The notes beneath the pieces were generated by a model, which saw nothing but the letters and a program-made list of their open reading frames with translations, made no database searches and was not told the origin of the DNA. Source: Ascochyta rabiei (Eukaryota; Ascomycota; Dothideomycetes; Pleosporales; Didymellaceae). Taken from it: DNA of 64,000 bases. Location: assembly GCF_004011695.2 (NCBI RefSeq), contig NC_082415.1:62001-126000 (forward strand). Reading direction: 5' to 3'. Shown piece by piece: positions 24,175-37,600 of this stretch. The position numbers were made by a program, and so were the translations under genes. Numbering within the stretch: position 1 is the first letter of the stretch; every line of letters starts with the position of its first letter.

Positions 24175-24780
24175 CACATATAGTTTTCAGCCACCCAACC
24201 ACAACGCGTTACCCACCATTTAACGCGTCCCATTACCAACACCACCTACTTAAAATGGATACCTGTAAGGTTGCTATACAATTTGCTATCGCTAATCTTA
24301 ACGCTAGTGTTTTTACCCCGTTTTAGTCGAGCGTACAATAGGCAGAGAGCTTAGTGTAAGGATGCAGCCCTGATCAGCTCCTGGATTACGCTTGTAGAGG
24401 AGACAAAGGTTAAATATGGCATCTGTAATCAGTTCTTAATTAATTGCTAACGTTAGTTGATAACTGCTCAGCCTTTTGCGGTGCAGGCCTTATACCTCTT
24501 TAGCTAGTTACAGTTCTGTTAAAGCCTAACGTGCAGCTGCGTACGCTTACTCTACCTATTCTGTCAGAGGCTCTCTAGAAGGCTTGTACGCTAATCAACG
24601 TACGTAGCAAATTTAGATCCCTTCTAGCTGCAATTTAAATAGGTCCCTATAATTCTCTATCTAACTGTTAGGATCTTAGAGACTGTTAAGTTCTACACTT
24701 TCGATAAAGTGTATAAGGAATTATTTAATTAGGTCTTATAGACAAGTACAGGTAGAGGTTCTTAAGGGGGCAGTTATCTA
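24175..24780 (+). mobile_element. Probable 5' fragment of a pogo-like element
   Basis: After a TA, the sequence has two boxes TTTTCGGCCAC and TTTTCAGCCAC about 20 bp apart, the paired-box layout seen in the other pogo-like TIRs of this window. An ATG at about 24254 opens a transposase-like N-terminus (MDTCKVAIQFAIANLNA) with RIP-type stops. No matching right TIR is found, so it is truncated. The stretch 23949-24174 before it is plain 3' flank of the monooxygenase with a short CAG run. Confidence 0.35.
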
Positions 24781-24930
24781 GTTAAAGACCACAGTAAGTA
24801 GGGTTACAATGAAGAGTATAGAGTAGACTATATATTTTGTAAGTAGGGTTAAGACATTTTAATAAAAAAGTCAATTAATAAGTTTAAAACAGACTTTAAG
24901 GGTTGTTGTAACAATGTAGAATGATAGTGT
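24780..24930 (+). repeat. Diverged repeat shared with 287-520
   Basis: This is the partner of the block at 287-520, sharing the start AGTTAAAGACC and the end 'aagggttgt'. Family unknown. Confidence 0.4.
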
Positions 24931-25259
24931 AAAGTTATATACCTTAATTATAATTCTTATAAAATTTCCTTTTAGGGTATAGCTTTTGCCTAAAAAATTA
25001 ACTTAAACGTATAGGCCTAAATATACCTATATTAGGCCTAAATATAGATACTTTTCTAATTAGGTATATTGTTTACTGTAGTGGAGCAAAGCATAGAGTC
25101 AAGTGACAAGGGCTTAGAGGGCCATTAGGGATCGGATGCACGTGATCATTAGGGGAATTAAGTGGCAAGGGCTTAGAGGGTTATTAGGGATTAGATGCAC
25201 GTGATTATCAGGGGGTATATTGGATAATCTTAGTAAGCTATTAGGACTTAGTATCTAAT
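24931..25259. other. AT-rich stretch with a 59-bp tandem duplication
   Basis: There is no gene. The segments starting at 25101 and 25160 are a head-to-tail duplication (period 59 bp), each with AAGGGCTTAGAGGG and GATGCACGTGAT. The second copy carries extra transitions. Confidence 0.6.
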
Positions 25260-25414
25260 TGTCAGATAATATGCTTGATATGCAAAGATGATGATTAAGG
25301 GTAATTGATTGATGATTCTCTGTCTTAATGGCTAATTTTATGTGTGTGTGCCGCTAGCCCCTGAGTTAGCCAAGGTTAACCCCAGCTTGGTTCGGTAAGG
25401 TCGGTTATCTGACA
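25260..25414 (-). repeat. Solo copia LTR with target duplication
   Basis: This 155-bp LTR (TGTCAGATAATATGC to TTATCTGACA) belongs to the same family as the LTRs of 9591-14784 and 38158-45132. It is flanked by an exact CTAAT duplication (25255-25259 and 25415-25419) with no internal sequence on either side, so it is a solo LTR left by recombination. It keeps more C and G than its relatives. Confidence 0.85.
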
Positions 25415-26876
25415 CTAATATAACCACCTTCTTGCATTAAGCAATACTTACACCTACAAAATAGCGACTGATATGCAACTTAAACACCTACAATCGTAGT
25501 CTTAGGAAAATTGAGGCTACTACAGATTAAGTACTTAACAGGACACGAATAAACAGTACGTGAATACAGCATCTCCTTTATAATGTCTCTTTGCGTAGTC
25601 GCAATACAGTATTTATAGGATAGTTCTAGTAAGTACTAAGCAATTATATACTAGGCTAGGCCTAGAAAAATAGCATAGAATAGGAGGTGTTAGATATATT
25701 CAACACTAACAGTATAGACCTAAGCTAGGCTTAGGAATCTAGTAGGACTTGCAGTAAAACGTCTACACACACACACATACCAGTAGTTACAGACCTAAGC
25801 TAGGCTTAGGTTACTCTTAGAACTTATAGCAAACAGTCTATATATACAGTTATAACAGTTACAGCCCTTACATGCAGCGTGTACAGCTCTAGTAAGGGAG
25901 CGTTCTTACAGCTCTATTAAGGCCACAAAACCCCTGCTTATTAGATAATTATGCAGCAATAGGAAATAAAAGGAAGGCATATTAGAATTAAATTGTAAGA
26001 AAACGCTAATAATCTATTAGGGTGCAGCCTAGTGATCCTACAGGCGTTGGAACGAAGGTTAGCAACGATAATATAGATGTAGAAATTAGAGAAGAACAAA
26101 AGAAACCCCTTATAGGACACGCATAGACAACACCTAAAAAAGGGTAAAAAGTGATTGAAATTTACCTAGTATGTTAGACTCTCTAACTTACAAAGCTTTC
26201 TTTAGTACCTATTAGGAATACTATAAGGGGAGGATTTACTGCATTACCTCTAGAAGCAGAAGCTACAGCAGCTTATCTCTATCCTGAAAATCTAGAGACC
26301 CTAACTGCGTTGCTACCACAAAGCAATAATGCATTTGGAAACCTAGACTTGCGCTAAATCCTTTCTATTATTGCTAATAGAGTTGGGAATATTGCCTTAG
26401 AGAACCAGCGCACTTACGCTAACAAGAAAGCCCCTTTTACAGATGTACCCTTAGTATTTAGTAGAGAATATATAACCTAATTCTTAAAGGAGATTAAATA
26501 ATACTCTAGCTTCTACTAATTAACTATTAAGTACTATACTAGCAGACTACTTAGTTACTATAACTACACTTACTAAGAGATTATTAAGTTAAGCATAACT
26601 AACTTTGCAGCCGCCTAGGTAGCAACTAATTAGCAAGCTGTTAAAGAAGCACTCTAATAATAATTATGAAGCTAGGATAAGGCCTAGTAGGAAGAATCTA
26701 AGGATCTGCTGCGCACATAGTGCATCTTATACTTATTATCCCTAAACCTATTACTCTAAGGGTATCTAGACAGCTTTAGCCTAAGGTTTAAACAATGCCT
26801 AGAAGCTAGAATAGTAACTAAATTATATAAACGGTTCTACTTAGCAAAAGGCCTAAATAAATATTAACTTAATAAG
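25415..26876 (+). pseudogene. Retroelement gag remnant, first half
   Basis: From about 26230 the plus strand reads a gag-like protein with stops only at Gln or Trp positions. Its composition resembles fungal LTR-retroelement gag (words such as AYLYPENLETL and VFSREYI near 26260-26470). It continues after the copia insertion at 31996. The stretch 25415-26200 is AT-rich without coding signal but has a direct repeat of about 75 bp, each copy carrying the palindrome CCTAAGCTAGGCTTAGG (25719-25735 and 25794-25810). Confidence 0.45.
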
Positions 26877-26881
26877 GTATT

Positions 26882-29800
26882 TGTTAGATGGTATGATGAA
26901 TGTGTAATGAGGTAACTTGATGATATTAATGGTTGTTCTATGTTCCTGTTCCCCTGTGTTCAGTGAGATTCTGGTTCTTCGCTAGTGTGCTAAGCCTATT
27001 AGTCCCTGCTCGATTGTACAGATCCGACCTTGCTAGAGCTTGTTCTATCTTACACACCCCTTTAGCTTAGAGACTTATTAAGCTAGTAGTTATGCAAACG
27101 TAAGGTCTTTAAGTTGCTCTTAAATTTCCTTAAGAGGCACAGTATTTGTTACCTGTACTAGCTCTGTAATAGCTAGGCTAAGTTATTAAAGGAAACCCTC
27201 CTATTTGTTTGCTAGTAGGACCTTTGTTATGCTGTCTGCGATTATATTTACTAACTGCACAAATTCTATCTTAATTATACCCTTAGATACTTCTTGTCTA
27301 ATCTAATAGTTATAGATATCTACATGTTAAAGTTTAGTTTAGAGACAGGAAACTTCCTCTATTACTAAGCGTATAGTGTAATTATTATTATACTAGATAG
27401 TAATAGTGCACGTGTCTATTTTTATTTAGAGTTTGTAGAGCAGTCTTAATATAAAGAGTGCTTCTTTAGCTACTTATAAGAGAGCTAGTAGCTCTGCTTT
27501 AGTAGTTAATGTGGTAACTGTGTCTAGCTTGTTAGCTATCTATGCAATAAGTCTACTAAATAGTCTTATAGCGTATCCTTGTAAGCTTTTGCAATCTAGG
27601 GTGTTGTCTACAAACAAAGCGTCGCTCACAATTTGCAGTCCTTCTGCTCCTCCTAGTTGTAGGGCTTATTATTTAGTATCTTAGAGGTATAGTAGTACTT
27701 AATCCACAGCGTTATAGTGCGTAGGTCCTAGATTTGCTAGGAAACAAGCTAGTCGCAAGATAGCGAAAGCGATGTCTGGCCTTATAGTAACTGCAGCAAA
27801 AAGCAACAACCTAATCTTGCGTTAACATTTATTAATTTCTGCTAGCGCTGCTAGACCCTTCCTTAGGTGAAGTTCTATTGCTGCTATAGGAGTATTGTGT
27901 TAAATATCTTGCCTATTAGCTAAGTAGCTAATCTTGTCTAAGTATGCGGCTTGTAATAGTTAGATCTTTTAATCTTCTCTTTTTTAGATAATTTCTATGC
28001 TAAGGAACTACTAAAGTTTGTTTCCTCTAGTAAATTTGTAACTGTTTTATAAGTATTTAATTACTTCTTGCACTTTGCGCTCCTTGTCTCTGTAGTACAC
28101 AAGTATAATATTGTTAACGTAGAAGAAAATAATAACTCTATCTCTAATTAGGCAGCACAGCTTATAGGGTACAATCTAGAACCCTAGTGCCTTAAGCGTT
28201 GTGGTAAATTCTTTCTGCTAGAGGAGTAGGGAGATACAGAGACTGTATAACGCCTTATATATTTATAGAATTATTCTAGGCTTCTAGTAGCCTTAAGGCA
28301 TTTTTATGTAAACCTCTTAATCTATTGTTGTGTAGACAAATGTGTTTGTAATATTATATTATTTTAGCTCTATATTGTAGTAAGCTGCAATTGCTATTAT
28401 TATTTAAAATATTTAGCTGGCAAGCGTGGCTGCGTAAGTGTCTTGTAAGGTCACGTTTTGTTGTTAGTTGCCTCTAACTACTAGTCGCGCCTTACACTTT
28501 AGTAAATAATAGTGTTTGTTAAGCTTGTATGTGTATACCTACATGCAGTTAAGGATCTATTATCCTGTTAATTTAATCTTCTTTAATAGTATTTCTAACT
28601 ATAATTTTATATCCTAATGACTTGCAAGGTGTACTCGCTTAGCCTCTTAGAATATTTCGCCTATTAGGTGATCCTTAAGCTTGGATCGGCAAGTTAGCAA
28701 AGGTAGAAGTTGACTGCAATAGGGCTTTAAGCCTATAGCAAGTATTCTTATTATCTTAGCCTTGTCTATAACTTCTTCTCTGTATTATCTAACAAAATTA
28801 GCTTAGGTTCCCGCTATAAAGGCTGCTGCCTAAGAGACAGTTATTAAGGACACTTGTTGTGTTAGATCTAGTTGTTCTCTAGTTATTAACTATGTACGTA
28901 GTGCTACAGGAGGTAGTATAGATAGAGGTGTTAGGTAATTATCCCTAATCCTCCTTCCTTAGTAGTAGCCTAGTTAGTCTACTTTGTTTTGTTCTTCTAA
29001 ACGTTCTTTAGCAATATTGTCTTTATAGAAGGATTCTGTTTCTAGTTGCTAGTATAGAGTTAGTAGCTTAATAGTCCTAACATGTGTTGCTATCTCCTCT
29101 AGCGTCTTATACATTAGGCTAGCTTTTAGATCTTTAATCTCTCTATTAAATATAAACAGTTTATTAAATACAACGTCCTAGGTACTAATTACTTTAGTAA
29201 GTAATAGTATCTATATTTAATATATGTTTAATAATTAGTATCCTACTAGGTAACTAATCTACGCCTTTAGATCTAGGCGTTAAAGGCGTAATCTGCCTCT
29301 GTGTGTATTATTAGTTATTACAAATGCCTTACAGCTGTATGCTTTAAGGTGTGTAAGATTAGGTCTGCGTAATAACATTACTATCCTTTTACTAAAAGTA
29401 ACTTACGTAAAGAATATTTTATATGGTGTTTTCTAATAGTTTGTGTAGTTTAGAGTTCTGTTGTAGAGGTATACCGCAGCTCTTGTAACTTCTAGCTACA
29501 GTTCCTAGGAGAGGTTAGCGTTAAGTTGCATAGCGCGAGCTTTCTCCTTGTTTACGCCCCCTAAGCGTTCTACGCCTCTATTTTGTGCTTATGTATCTAG
29601 TGCAGAAGGCTTAATAACAATTCCTTATGTTGCTAACTACCTTTTAACCTCTAGCTTAACAGTTGTTATTTTGTTGTCTGCCTTAATTGTCTTTATAGAT
29701 ATATTATAGTAATTTTTAAGAAATAGTATAAATATTAATAAGGCTTTAATAATAGATTTTGTTGTTTAGTTGTTAGTAAAGTAGTAATCCTATTACAGGC

Positions 29801-31995
29801 CTAAAAATTTGTTAGTAATTAATAATTAGCTCTTCTCTTTTGTTACCCCTTGAGCTTTATAGGTGTGGAAATTAATACTTAGTCTTTCTCCTAGGCTGTT
29901 ATTCTTTGTCCGTAGGGCTTAGCTTATTTATTGCCTTAACTTTGCTCTGATACAGGAATTACACTCTACTGTAGTAATACCCTTAATACGCACCCCCTAA
30001 GTTTCTTGTACAAGGTGTTCTACTGCTACTAGGCTAGGATAACCTAGTCGCTTGTGCTATAGAGTGGCAGAGGCTCTTTATAGTCTCTTTTTAGTTTTTA
30101 ATGTAGTTTTATGCGTGTAGTATAAGGCATCTTGCAATTCCTTATACTCTAGTACCTATTACCTAAACATTTTAGTAATAGTGCAAATAATTTTGTTGTC
30201 TAGTCTTTGTAGGGTTGTTAGATTTGTCTAGGTATCCCACTATATCCCTTATTGTCTTAGGAGGTAGAAAGATACTAAATTGCATAGTAGGTTAGGGTAG
30301 ACTACTACGTCATGCAGTGTTATACTACAGGTTCTAGATTAGTTTATTAGACTTAGCTTAATTAATCCGTATCCCTTTATCTACACTTTTAAGTTTCTAG
30401 CCTAGATATAGTTACTAGGTATTAGTAGGCAGAAGTTGTATATACAGTTAGGGTTATTTATTATATAGCAGGTTAATCCTAAGTTAAGAATAAACAACTT
30501 CCTTAGTAGATAGCCTTTAGCATTCCTTCTGCCTAACGCTGCATTAAAGACAGCATTTACGTTTATAACTCTCTAGCCCTCTAGTTATTCTTTAAAGATT
30601 TTAGGTGTTAGAGTGTGTAATAGTTTTACAACTAGTGTTCTTAAACAGGTTCTGCTTTATCTGTAAATTAGCCCTTAAAATATAGTTTCTTTCTTACGCT
30701 TAAATTGTATAAGCTTATTTATTATCTTATTTAGTTTCTACTACTTAGGTGCCTTATCTAGATTAACATAATAGTAATCCTGTATACTGTAGCGTTATCT
30801 ACATGCAGGGTATTTTGCTCCCCCTATAGTAGCAGGTCCTTAATCTAAAGGCTGCTTAAGTGTAGTAGTTTTCCTACCTGCTGTACGTTAATTGCGGGGT
30901 CTGCCCTAGTTGCTAGATAGCGCGCTTTCAGCATGTTAGGCGTCCCCTTTAGTGCTCTAGGAGGTTCTACCCCCTTTAGTAAGAAATAATACATTACTAG
31001 CTATAAAGGCCTTATGTTTCCCTAATTAAAGAGGATAATACATTTTTATATGTTCTTAGAAGCGTTTCATTACTTACTTCTAGCTTATGCTAGTTGCAAA
31101 TCTACTATTGTCCTAAAAATTTGTAGACTATATAGGCGCAACTTTTTTTACAGCTACTAGGAAGTCTTTTGTTATTATATTTAATTACAATAATTTAGCA
31201 ACTTAATATGTCTCTACCTCTGTAGCTGCCTATTTATACTTAGCTAGCCATATGTCCTATTATAACGTGCTTCTTATTAGCTTAAGAGCTAAGAGGTATC
31301 TGTCGCAGGCTTGTTCTTGTTCGATTTATTTGTTAATTCTGACTGTTAATTGCAGGTTAGTAATCTACTGTTAGAGTAGTTTGTTAAGAAGACAGCATGT
31401 GCGTAGCAAGTGTGGTAACACAGTTAACTAGATAAATGCAACAATCTGTTACATGCTGCTTTGTTCTTTCTTATACTTATATTAATTACTCTTATACTAT
31501 TTAAGGAGTATCTTGTAATATTTAAGGTCTTCCTTAAAAGCCTTCTAACCTCTAGTTAATAGTTTAGTTAGTTTTGTTAGGACTTTAATGCTAGGAGCTG
31601 GCGCGTAGTCTATAACAACGGGCGCACGTATAGCTAGTGGTTTTAGTGTTTCTTAGACACTAGATTTTAGATTTATCTTGTCCTAGATGTTGTGGACTAT
31701 GTATCTAGATTGTAGTTGCGTAAACTATCTAGTGTAATTAGTGTGATCCCTTAGCGTTATTGTAGGGTTGCGGTTGGTTAATTGTGCTATTTTGTGTTGG
31801 TTGCGGCAGTAAGACTCTTAATTGTTAGATAGTATGATAAATGTGTGATAAGGTAACTTAATAATATTAATGGTTGTTCTATGTTCCTGTTCCCCTGTGT
31901 TCAGTGAGATTTAGGTTCTTTGCTAGTGTGCTAAGCCTATTGGTCCCTGCTCGATTGTACAGATCCGACCTTGTTAGAGCTTGTTCTATCTAACA
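26882..31995 (-). mobile_element. Complete Ty1/copia retrotransposon, second LTR family
   Basis: Two 173-bp LTRs (26882-27054 and 31823-31995), starting TGTTAGATRGTATGAT, flank 4768 bp. The target duplication GTATT lies at 26877-26881 and 31996-32000. Coding is on the minus strand: RNase H near 27500, reverse transcriptase near 28120 (FFYVNNII, with the DD of the YVDD box turned to NN), gag near 30800-31300. All frames are broken by RIP-type stops. It is inserted in the gag remnant 25415-33304. Confidence 0.85.
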
Positions 31996-33304
31996 GTATT
32001 ATATAAATATAATCTTACTATAACCTGCCTAGAGGACTTTTACTACGCTGAAATTAAAGCGTTCCTTAGTAAGGTCGCCTTACAAGAGTTAGAGATTAAA
32101 TTATTTAAACTAGTGTTTAAGAAGAAAACAACAACCACTAAGACACAACACAGGCACTTAATAAAATATTAGGACTCCTAAACATATTTAAACTAGCCTA
32201 GTTAAATAAAAAAAGCGTGCTAAAGAGGCTATCTAGAGCACACCCCCTGGGTGAACAAGGAGTCTAAATGCTACTAGGGCATCAGCCTACACAAAGAGAA
32301 CTTAATAACCTTATTAAGAAATTCTCTAGGATTAAGCTTAACAGTATAAATCTCTTGCTTGCCCCTTAGGAGCTGTAGGAAGCAGAACTGCTTTTGTACA
32401 AAGACGTTTAACAGAAAGTTAGCACAGCCCTTACAGGTCCCTAAAAGGCAATACTAATGACCTATTAAAACACAAAACCCTACTAGCTTTAATTAATACC
32501 CTATTACTTAATAAGAAGTGCTTTTTCTAGCTAAGATAACGCTGTAGGGATATAGCCAGCTAAGAGGCCTAATAGTTTGTTATGCCTGTAGAAAGGAAGG
32601 CTACCTAGCATTAGCATGCGCAGACTAAGAAAAGCTAATCTAGAACTAATAGGTCTACCTTAACTAGTAAGGACGTCTTATATTAGAATTAGCTAAAAAC
32701 TTACAGAGTAACATCTGTAACGTGTTAGGGACGTACATTATAAAAACAGTAATAGAGGGCATTAAGGAGCAGCTTAAGAGGGAAGGGCACGTAGTAGTTA
32801 AACTAATAACTACTGTTAACCTATACGCGCAAGAACATTGTGCCTAAGGTAATATTAGGATTGCTAGTAGTGCTATTGTAATGAACCTTAATGCGGACTA
32901 AGAGGTAGGCCTTTTAAAAGAAGAGGACTACGCCTAAAAACTGAAGACATTATCCTATCTAATCTTCTAAATGCCATGTTAAGCAATATGTAGATTGTTA
33001 GAGACTCTAAAGATTAGCTTAATCTTTTCTTTAAATAGGTTAAACTCTCTTATCTGTTTATCTACGTTGTCTAGGGCCTTACTAGCTTAGTACTGCTGCA
33101 TAAAGGGCTTAATCTAGGAAAACGCATTGCCACGCATGTAGCTAGCTGCAAAGACTACTTATTTAGCCTTAGGAACCTTTTTGCCTTGGAAGGTAAAGAA
33201 GAGGTCCTACTGCATAAGCTAGTTATTAAGCTTGCTACAATCTCTGTAGTAAAGGTTAGGCTTATTAATGTTTATAGTGCTAGTAGTAACAGGTACATAT
33301 ATGT
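31996..33304 (+). pseudogene. Retroelement gag remnant, second half with zinc knuckle
   Basis: This continues the frame interrupted by the copia. A knuckle-like motif CYACRKEGYLALAC is at 32578-32619 (C-x2-C-x4-x-x4-C, with Tyr where His is usual; CAC to TAC is a RIP-type change). A further coding-like region follows to about 32940. Its last 197 bp (33108-33304) match the window's first 197 bp, and it is then cut by the gypsy LTR at 33305. Confidence 0.5.
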
Positions 33305-33966
33305 TGTAACGACGCAGGATAATAGAAGTCTCTAAAAAGGGTGGGTATCTGCTACAAGGTGTATGGGAGCACTAGGATAGATTACACAGAGAATTGTTCT
33401 ATTCCCATATATCTTATACGAAAGAATACTTAAAAACTAGCTCTCTATGCCTATTAACCTTGTGCCTTTTATACCTTATAAGAGTTAGAAGGAATTAGAG
33501 TGCTGTTCTGGGGTGTGGGGTGGACATGGATGTAATAGCACTAAGTAAGTAATAAGTTAGAGAAGAATTAGATAAGGCAATAGGTAACTAGTGTGTTACA
33601 CTACCCCCCCTCTTATATAGGCAGATTATCCTAATACGCGTAAAAAATCTATCTTATTGTCCTCTAGCAGAATTGTACCTAATTAGTGTTGTTTTAGGGT
33701 GTTAGTAGCTTACTATTATGTTGTTTTAATTTTGTGTTGTTGTTTTCGTCTAACGTAAAGACAACTTTTTCTTACCTGCAACATTATTGCCTAATATTAA
33801 GGTAAAAACAAGATAATTTCTTTATTATTTAGTACGCTATCTGTTTATTGTTGTTGTTATTATCTAGGCGCGTTACTTGTGCATATAAACAGACAATTCC
33901 TACACCTTTCCTTACTCTAATAGACACTATTTCTTACTGTAAGCATACCTGCTACGCTGCCTTACA
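33305..33966 (-). repeat. 3' LTR of the gypsy element, 662 bp
   Basis: In plus orientation it starts TGTAACGACGCAGG and ends GCCTTACA. Length and sequence match the inverted copy 18167-18828. The TATAAAAGG box is in minus sense, agreeing with pol orientation. Confidence 0.75.
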
Positions 33967-34695
33967 TTCTTGCTAACAATTATAGGTTTGTTACTTAGTT
34001 ACTATACTAATAATAGTCCTGCCTAGAGCTCTTACAGAGGCCTACAGGGTTATCTGTATTTATTTAGTTTGCGCCTTTACAAGGGGGAGAGAGGTAGATT
34101 ACAGCTTCCTTAAGGCGTTATTGTCTAAGTGTGCTTATTACACACTTAAAAATAAGAAGTGTTACCTAGTAAGTATAATCTATTCCTGTTCTTACCTAAT
34201 ACTAATAGTTTCTAGGTTCTAGTTTACGCTGGTCTAGAATACGCAACTTTTTTAGGCAACCTTACTGCGTAGAGGCAGGAGGTAAGCAATGAAGGGGAGG
34301 ATACAGAGTTAGTAGAGGAGGCAGCAGAGTTAAGGTTAGATGCCTAGCGTGTTGTTACATAGTTTGCAAAGGATCTATTAAGTGTAGTGCAGGTAGCAAC
34401 TGCCTAGCTTAAAGGAGTCTCTGCTGCTGACGTAATGCTGCACTAGTACCATGTCAGCCTAACTAAGGGAGGGGTGTTAGAGAGGAGGAGGATAGCGGAG
34501 TTAGTAGAGAATGTAGAGGTGTTAACTAGGGAGGTAGTTAAGCTGTAATAAGAGATTATCTGTTAGGGCACTAGAGTTAGAGAGGTATCAGCAGCGCTAG
34601 CACCTGCTCTACCTCCTAAGAAGAAGGGCAGTGCTAATAAGCTAGACATTCTAGCTAACAGTAACTCTGTTATAAGTAATATTAAGGGACTATAA
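33967..34695 (+). pseudogene. Antisense ORF between gypsy pol and 3' LTR
   Basis: The plus strand carries a coding-like frame antisense to pol. The first exon includes a C-x2-C-x6-C segment (CAYCTLKNKKC, about 34130). A 40-bp intron follows (GTAAGTATAATC to ACTAATAG, about 34170-34210). The second exon, to 34695, encodes an acidic then helical, coiled-coil-like region (GEDTELVEEAAELRLDA near 34310; ERRRIAELVENVEVLTREVV near 34500) and a basic PPKKKG end. Nearly every stop replaces a CAA or CAG, so the frame was open before RIP. A second copy of the first exon is at 17891-18166. The family is not recognised; a captured host gene is possible. Confidence 0.5.
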
Positions 34696-37600
34696 GAGGG
34701 TTTCCTTATTTATATAGTAAGGGGGATTCTTTCTTTTATTCTTTCTCTTATTTTTCTAATATATAACACAGTTAGAGGCGTTTTAGCTTTAATAGATTTC
34801 CTTTGTCCTTTTCTAAATTAAGATGTCTTTATGCTTACTAAATCTCCTAGCCTTCTTCCTACGCTTTAATCTACTTATTTAGTGCCTTTAGAGTCCTAGG
34901 TTAATTAGGGTACTTGTTGTAGTACAACCTTAGCTTGTGTAGAGCTCCTGTAAAGTTCTCTGCAGAATACCAGGTTAGGTCTAGGTTCTAGCCAACCTAG
35001 CTTATGCAGTACTTAAGCTTTTAGCAGATAATCTTACTAGCTAAAATTTCTTAAACCTCCTATTCTTCTACGCCTTAGAAAGGGATACCTGCAGGTTTTA
35101 GGGCTTCTTATCTAGGTAAAGGGTTATTAGGATCCTTATATAAGACGTTTAGTGCAATATATTATATATTCTTAAACCTAGTAGAAGTTTTAGACAATAT
35201 AAGTAATCTACCTGCTCTAGGACTTTAAAGGGACCCTCCTACTTGTCAGATAGCTTCTGGCTTAGTTGCTCTATTTTTAAGTTCTAGGTAGAAAGATACA
35301 CCTTATTACTAACAGTCTAGTTTATAGGGTAATAGTAGCTATTAACTACAGAGGGCATACAGCCTTAAGCGTTCTCTATGTTTTCTTTAGCTACCTTCTA
35401 GGCGTTATATATGCAGGTGGCTAATGCTAAGGCATCCTTATAATTAAATTTCTTAACTAGGTTTGTACCTAAATTAGTCCTGTTCTAATCCTAACTCTAT
35501 TTAGGCTTACTACTATAGATAGCTTAGTAAGGCGATATTCTAATTAAGGAATATAGCGGAGTAAGTTAGGCATAATTAATAATTAGAAGGAGTTTAGACT
35601 AGTTAGCTTAGTAGTATAAGACAAACAGGCAAAGTTGCTAGTCTATGTACTTATTTATAATTTCTGTTTAGCTGTTAGTTTCCTTATAATAGGCTGTAGA
35701 TAGTTTAACCTTTACGCCTATAATCTAGCAGAATTCTAACTAAAAGGTTAACACGAATTATAGTCCTTAGTTGCTTATAATAGTTTTAGGGGTGTGTCTA
35801 AATTAATATACCTATTATATAAACAAGTTTGCTATCCTACGTGCTGTAATTGTTTTATAGTACAGGATTTTTATAGCTTGTTTAGTTAAGTAATCAATTA
35901 TAACTATAATCTAGATATAGCCTAATTTGTCCTTAGGGAAGTCTTTAAAGTTAATATACAGATGTTGCATTAGTTTGTTAGGTATTAGCAAGAGATGTAA
36001 GTATCTGTGGAGTTAGGTCTGTTTTAGGTAACCTTAATAATAAGGGATACAATTCCAGACATATTGTTTACAAGTAGCACTTATCCCCTTCTAGTAGTAC
36101 TGTTGTAACAGTAGCTAATAAGTCTTCTTAGCACTGGGATAAGCTGTTGATAGCTGGTTATAGGCCTCTCTAATTAGGCAGGTGTATAAGGTGGAGTTAG
36201 CTGGTACACATAGTTAATACTAATAGAGTAGGAGTCTGTTATAGATCTAATATGGCGATACTAGAGATAAGCGTTCTTGCTTAAAGGACTTCTAATTTTC
36301 TTTTATAAGGGCTTAGATTAATTTAAGCAAATCTAGGTCTATAACAGGTTGTATTAATTAGATAGTAGATACAGCTAGGTTAGTTTTAGCTAGGTATTTC
36401 TAAGCTAAATTAGAATTAATCTGTTTGTGTAACCGCTGAGGACCTTACAGTACTTAGGATTAGTTATCTTTCTAGGCAGATTTAAGGTTTACTAGATCTT
36501 GTTCTTATTAACTAAGGATATTAGCACGCTTATTGTTCTTTCCTAGGATATATTTAATACAGAAGTTAAACAGAGCAAGAGCTTCTGCCTATTATGCTTG
36601 TTAAGCGTTCAGCACTCTAGTAGTTATAAAATATTCTAAGGATTAATAGTTAGAGTAGACACAGATCTGTTTCGTAGCAGAGGTAGGTTTAGATCTCTAC
36701 TTGTAGAATGCTTGTAAAATAGCAAATAGTTCCTTATTGTGTATCTCCTAGTTAAGCTTAGTACTAGAGAGTACTTGGCTGTAGAAAGCAACTAGGTACT
36801 ATTTATTATTTAGGTGTTGTTAGCACATAACTCCTATAACAACTCTATTAGATGTATTAGTTTTAATCTTTATATTATACTTAGGGTTAAAGTAGTAGAG
36901 AGTAGGTATAGATAATAGTGCCTCTTTTAAGCTTTTAAAACTAGATTAGCATTAAGCAGTCTATTTACACAGATTTGCTAGGCTTTATAAGGTAATAAGG
37001 GGCTTAGCTATACGTAAGAATTCAGGTACAAATTGTTAATAGAACCTAGTAAAGCCTAAGAACAACTTTACACCAGTAACAGTGGTAGGAGGGGTCTAAT
37101 TTCTTAGGGCTTGTACTTTCTCAGAGTCTACTTTAATTCCCTTGTTAGTTAGAATATATCCTAGGTATTTGGTACAAGTAACATAGAACTTGCTTTTCTT
37201 AATGTCTACTTGTAGTCTAGCCAATTAGAGACGTTTTAATACTAGTTTAACGTAGCGCTTATTTACAGCTAGATCTTTAAAGTAATAAGGATGTAATCTA
37301 GGAACGCAATACAGAAGTTATTAAGGTATTTAATAAAAATATTATTTATATATTATTAGTACGTGGCTAGTCTATTATAAATTCTAAATAGTAGAGCCTT
37401 ACACTTAAAACTGCTGTAACAGGTACAAAACGTAGTGTACTTCTCTAACACAGGGTCTATACAGATTCTGTTAAAGGCGTTCTAGATATTAAACTTAGTA
37501 AAGATCTTAGCTTTTAAGGGTTAGGTAAGTAACCTATCTATACGCGGTATTAGATAGGAGTCTTTCCTAGTAAGAGCATTAAGTTTGTAATAGTTAACGC

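Noticed and set aside
31981..32172. 63-codon frame starting in the copia LTR
   Set aside because: It begins within the LTR and runs into the interrupted gag remnant; not an independent gene.
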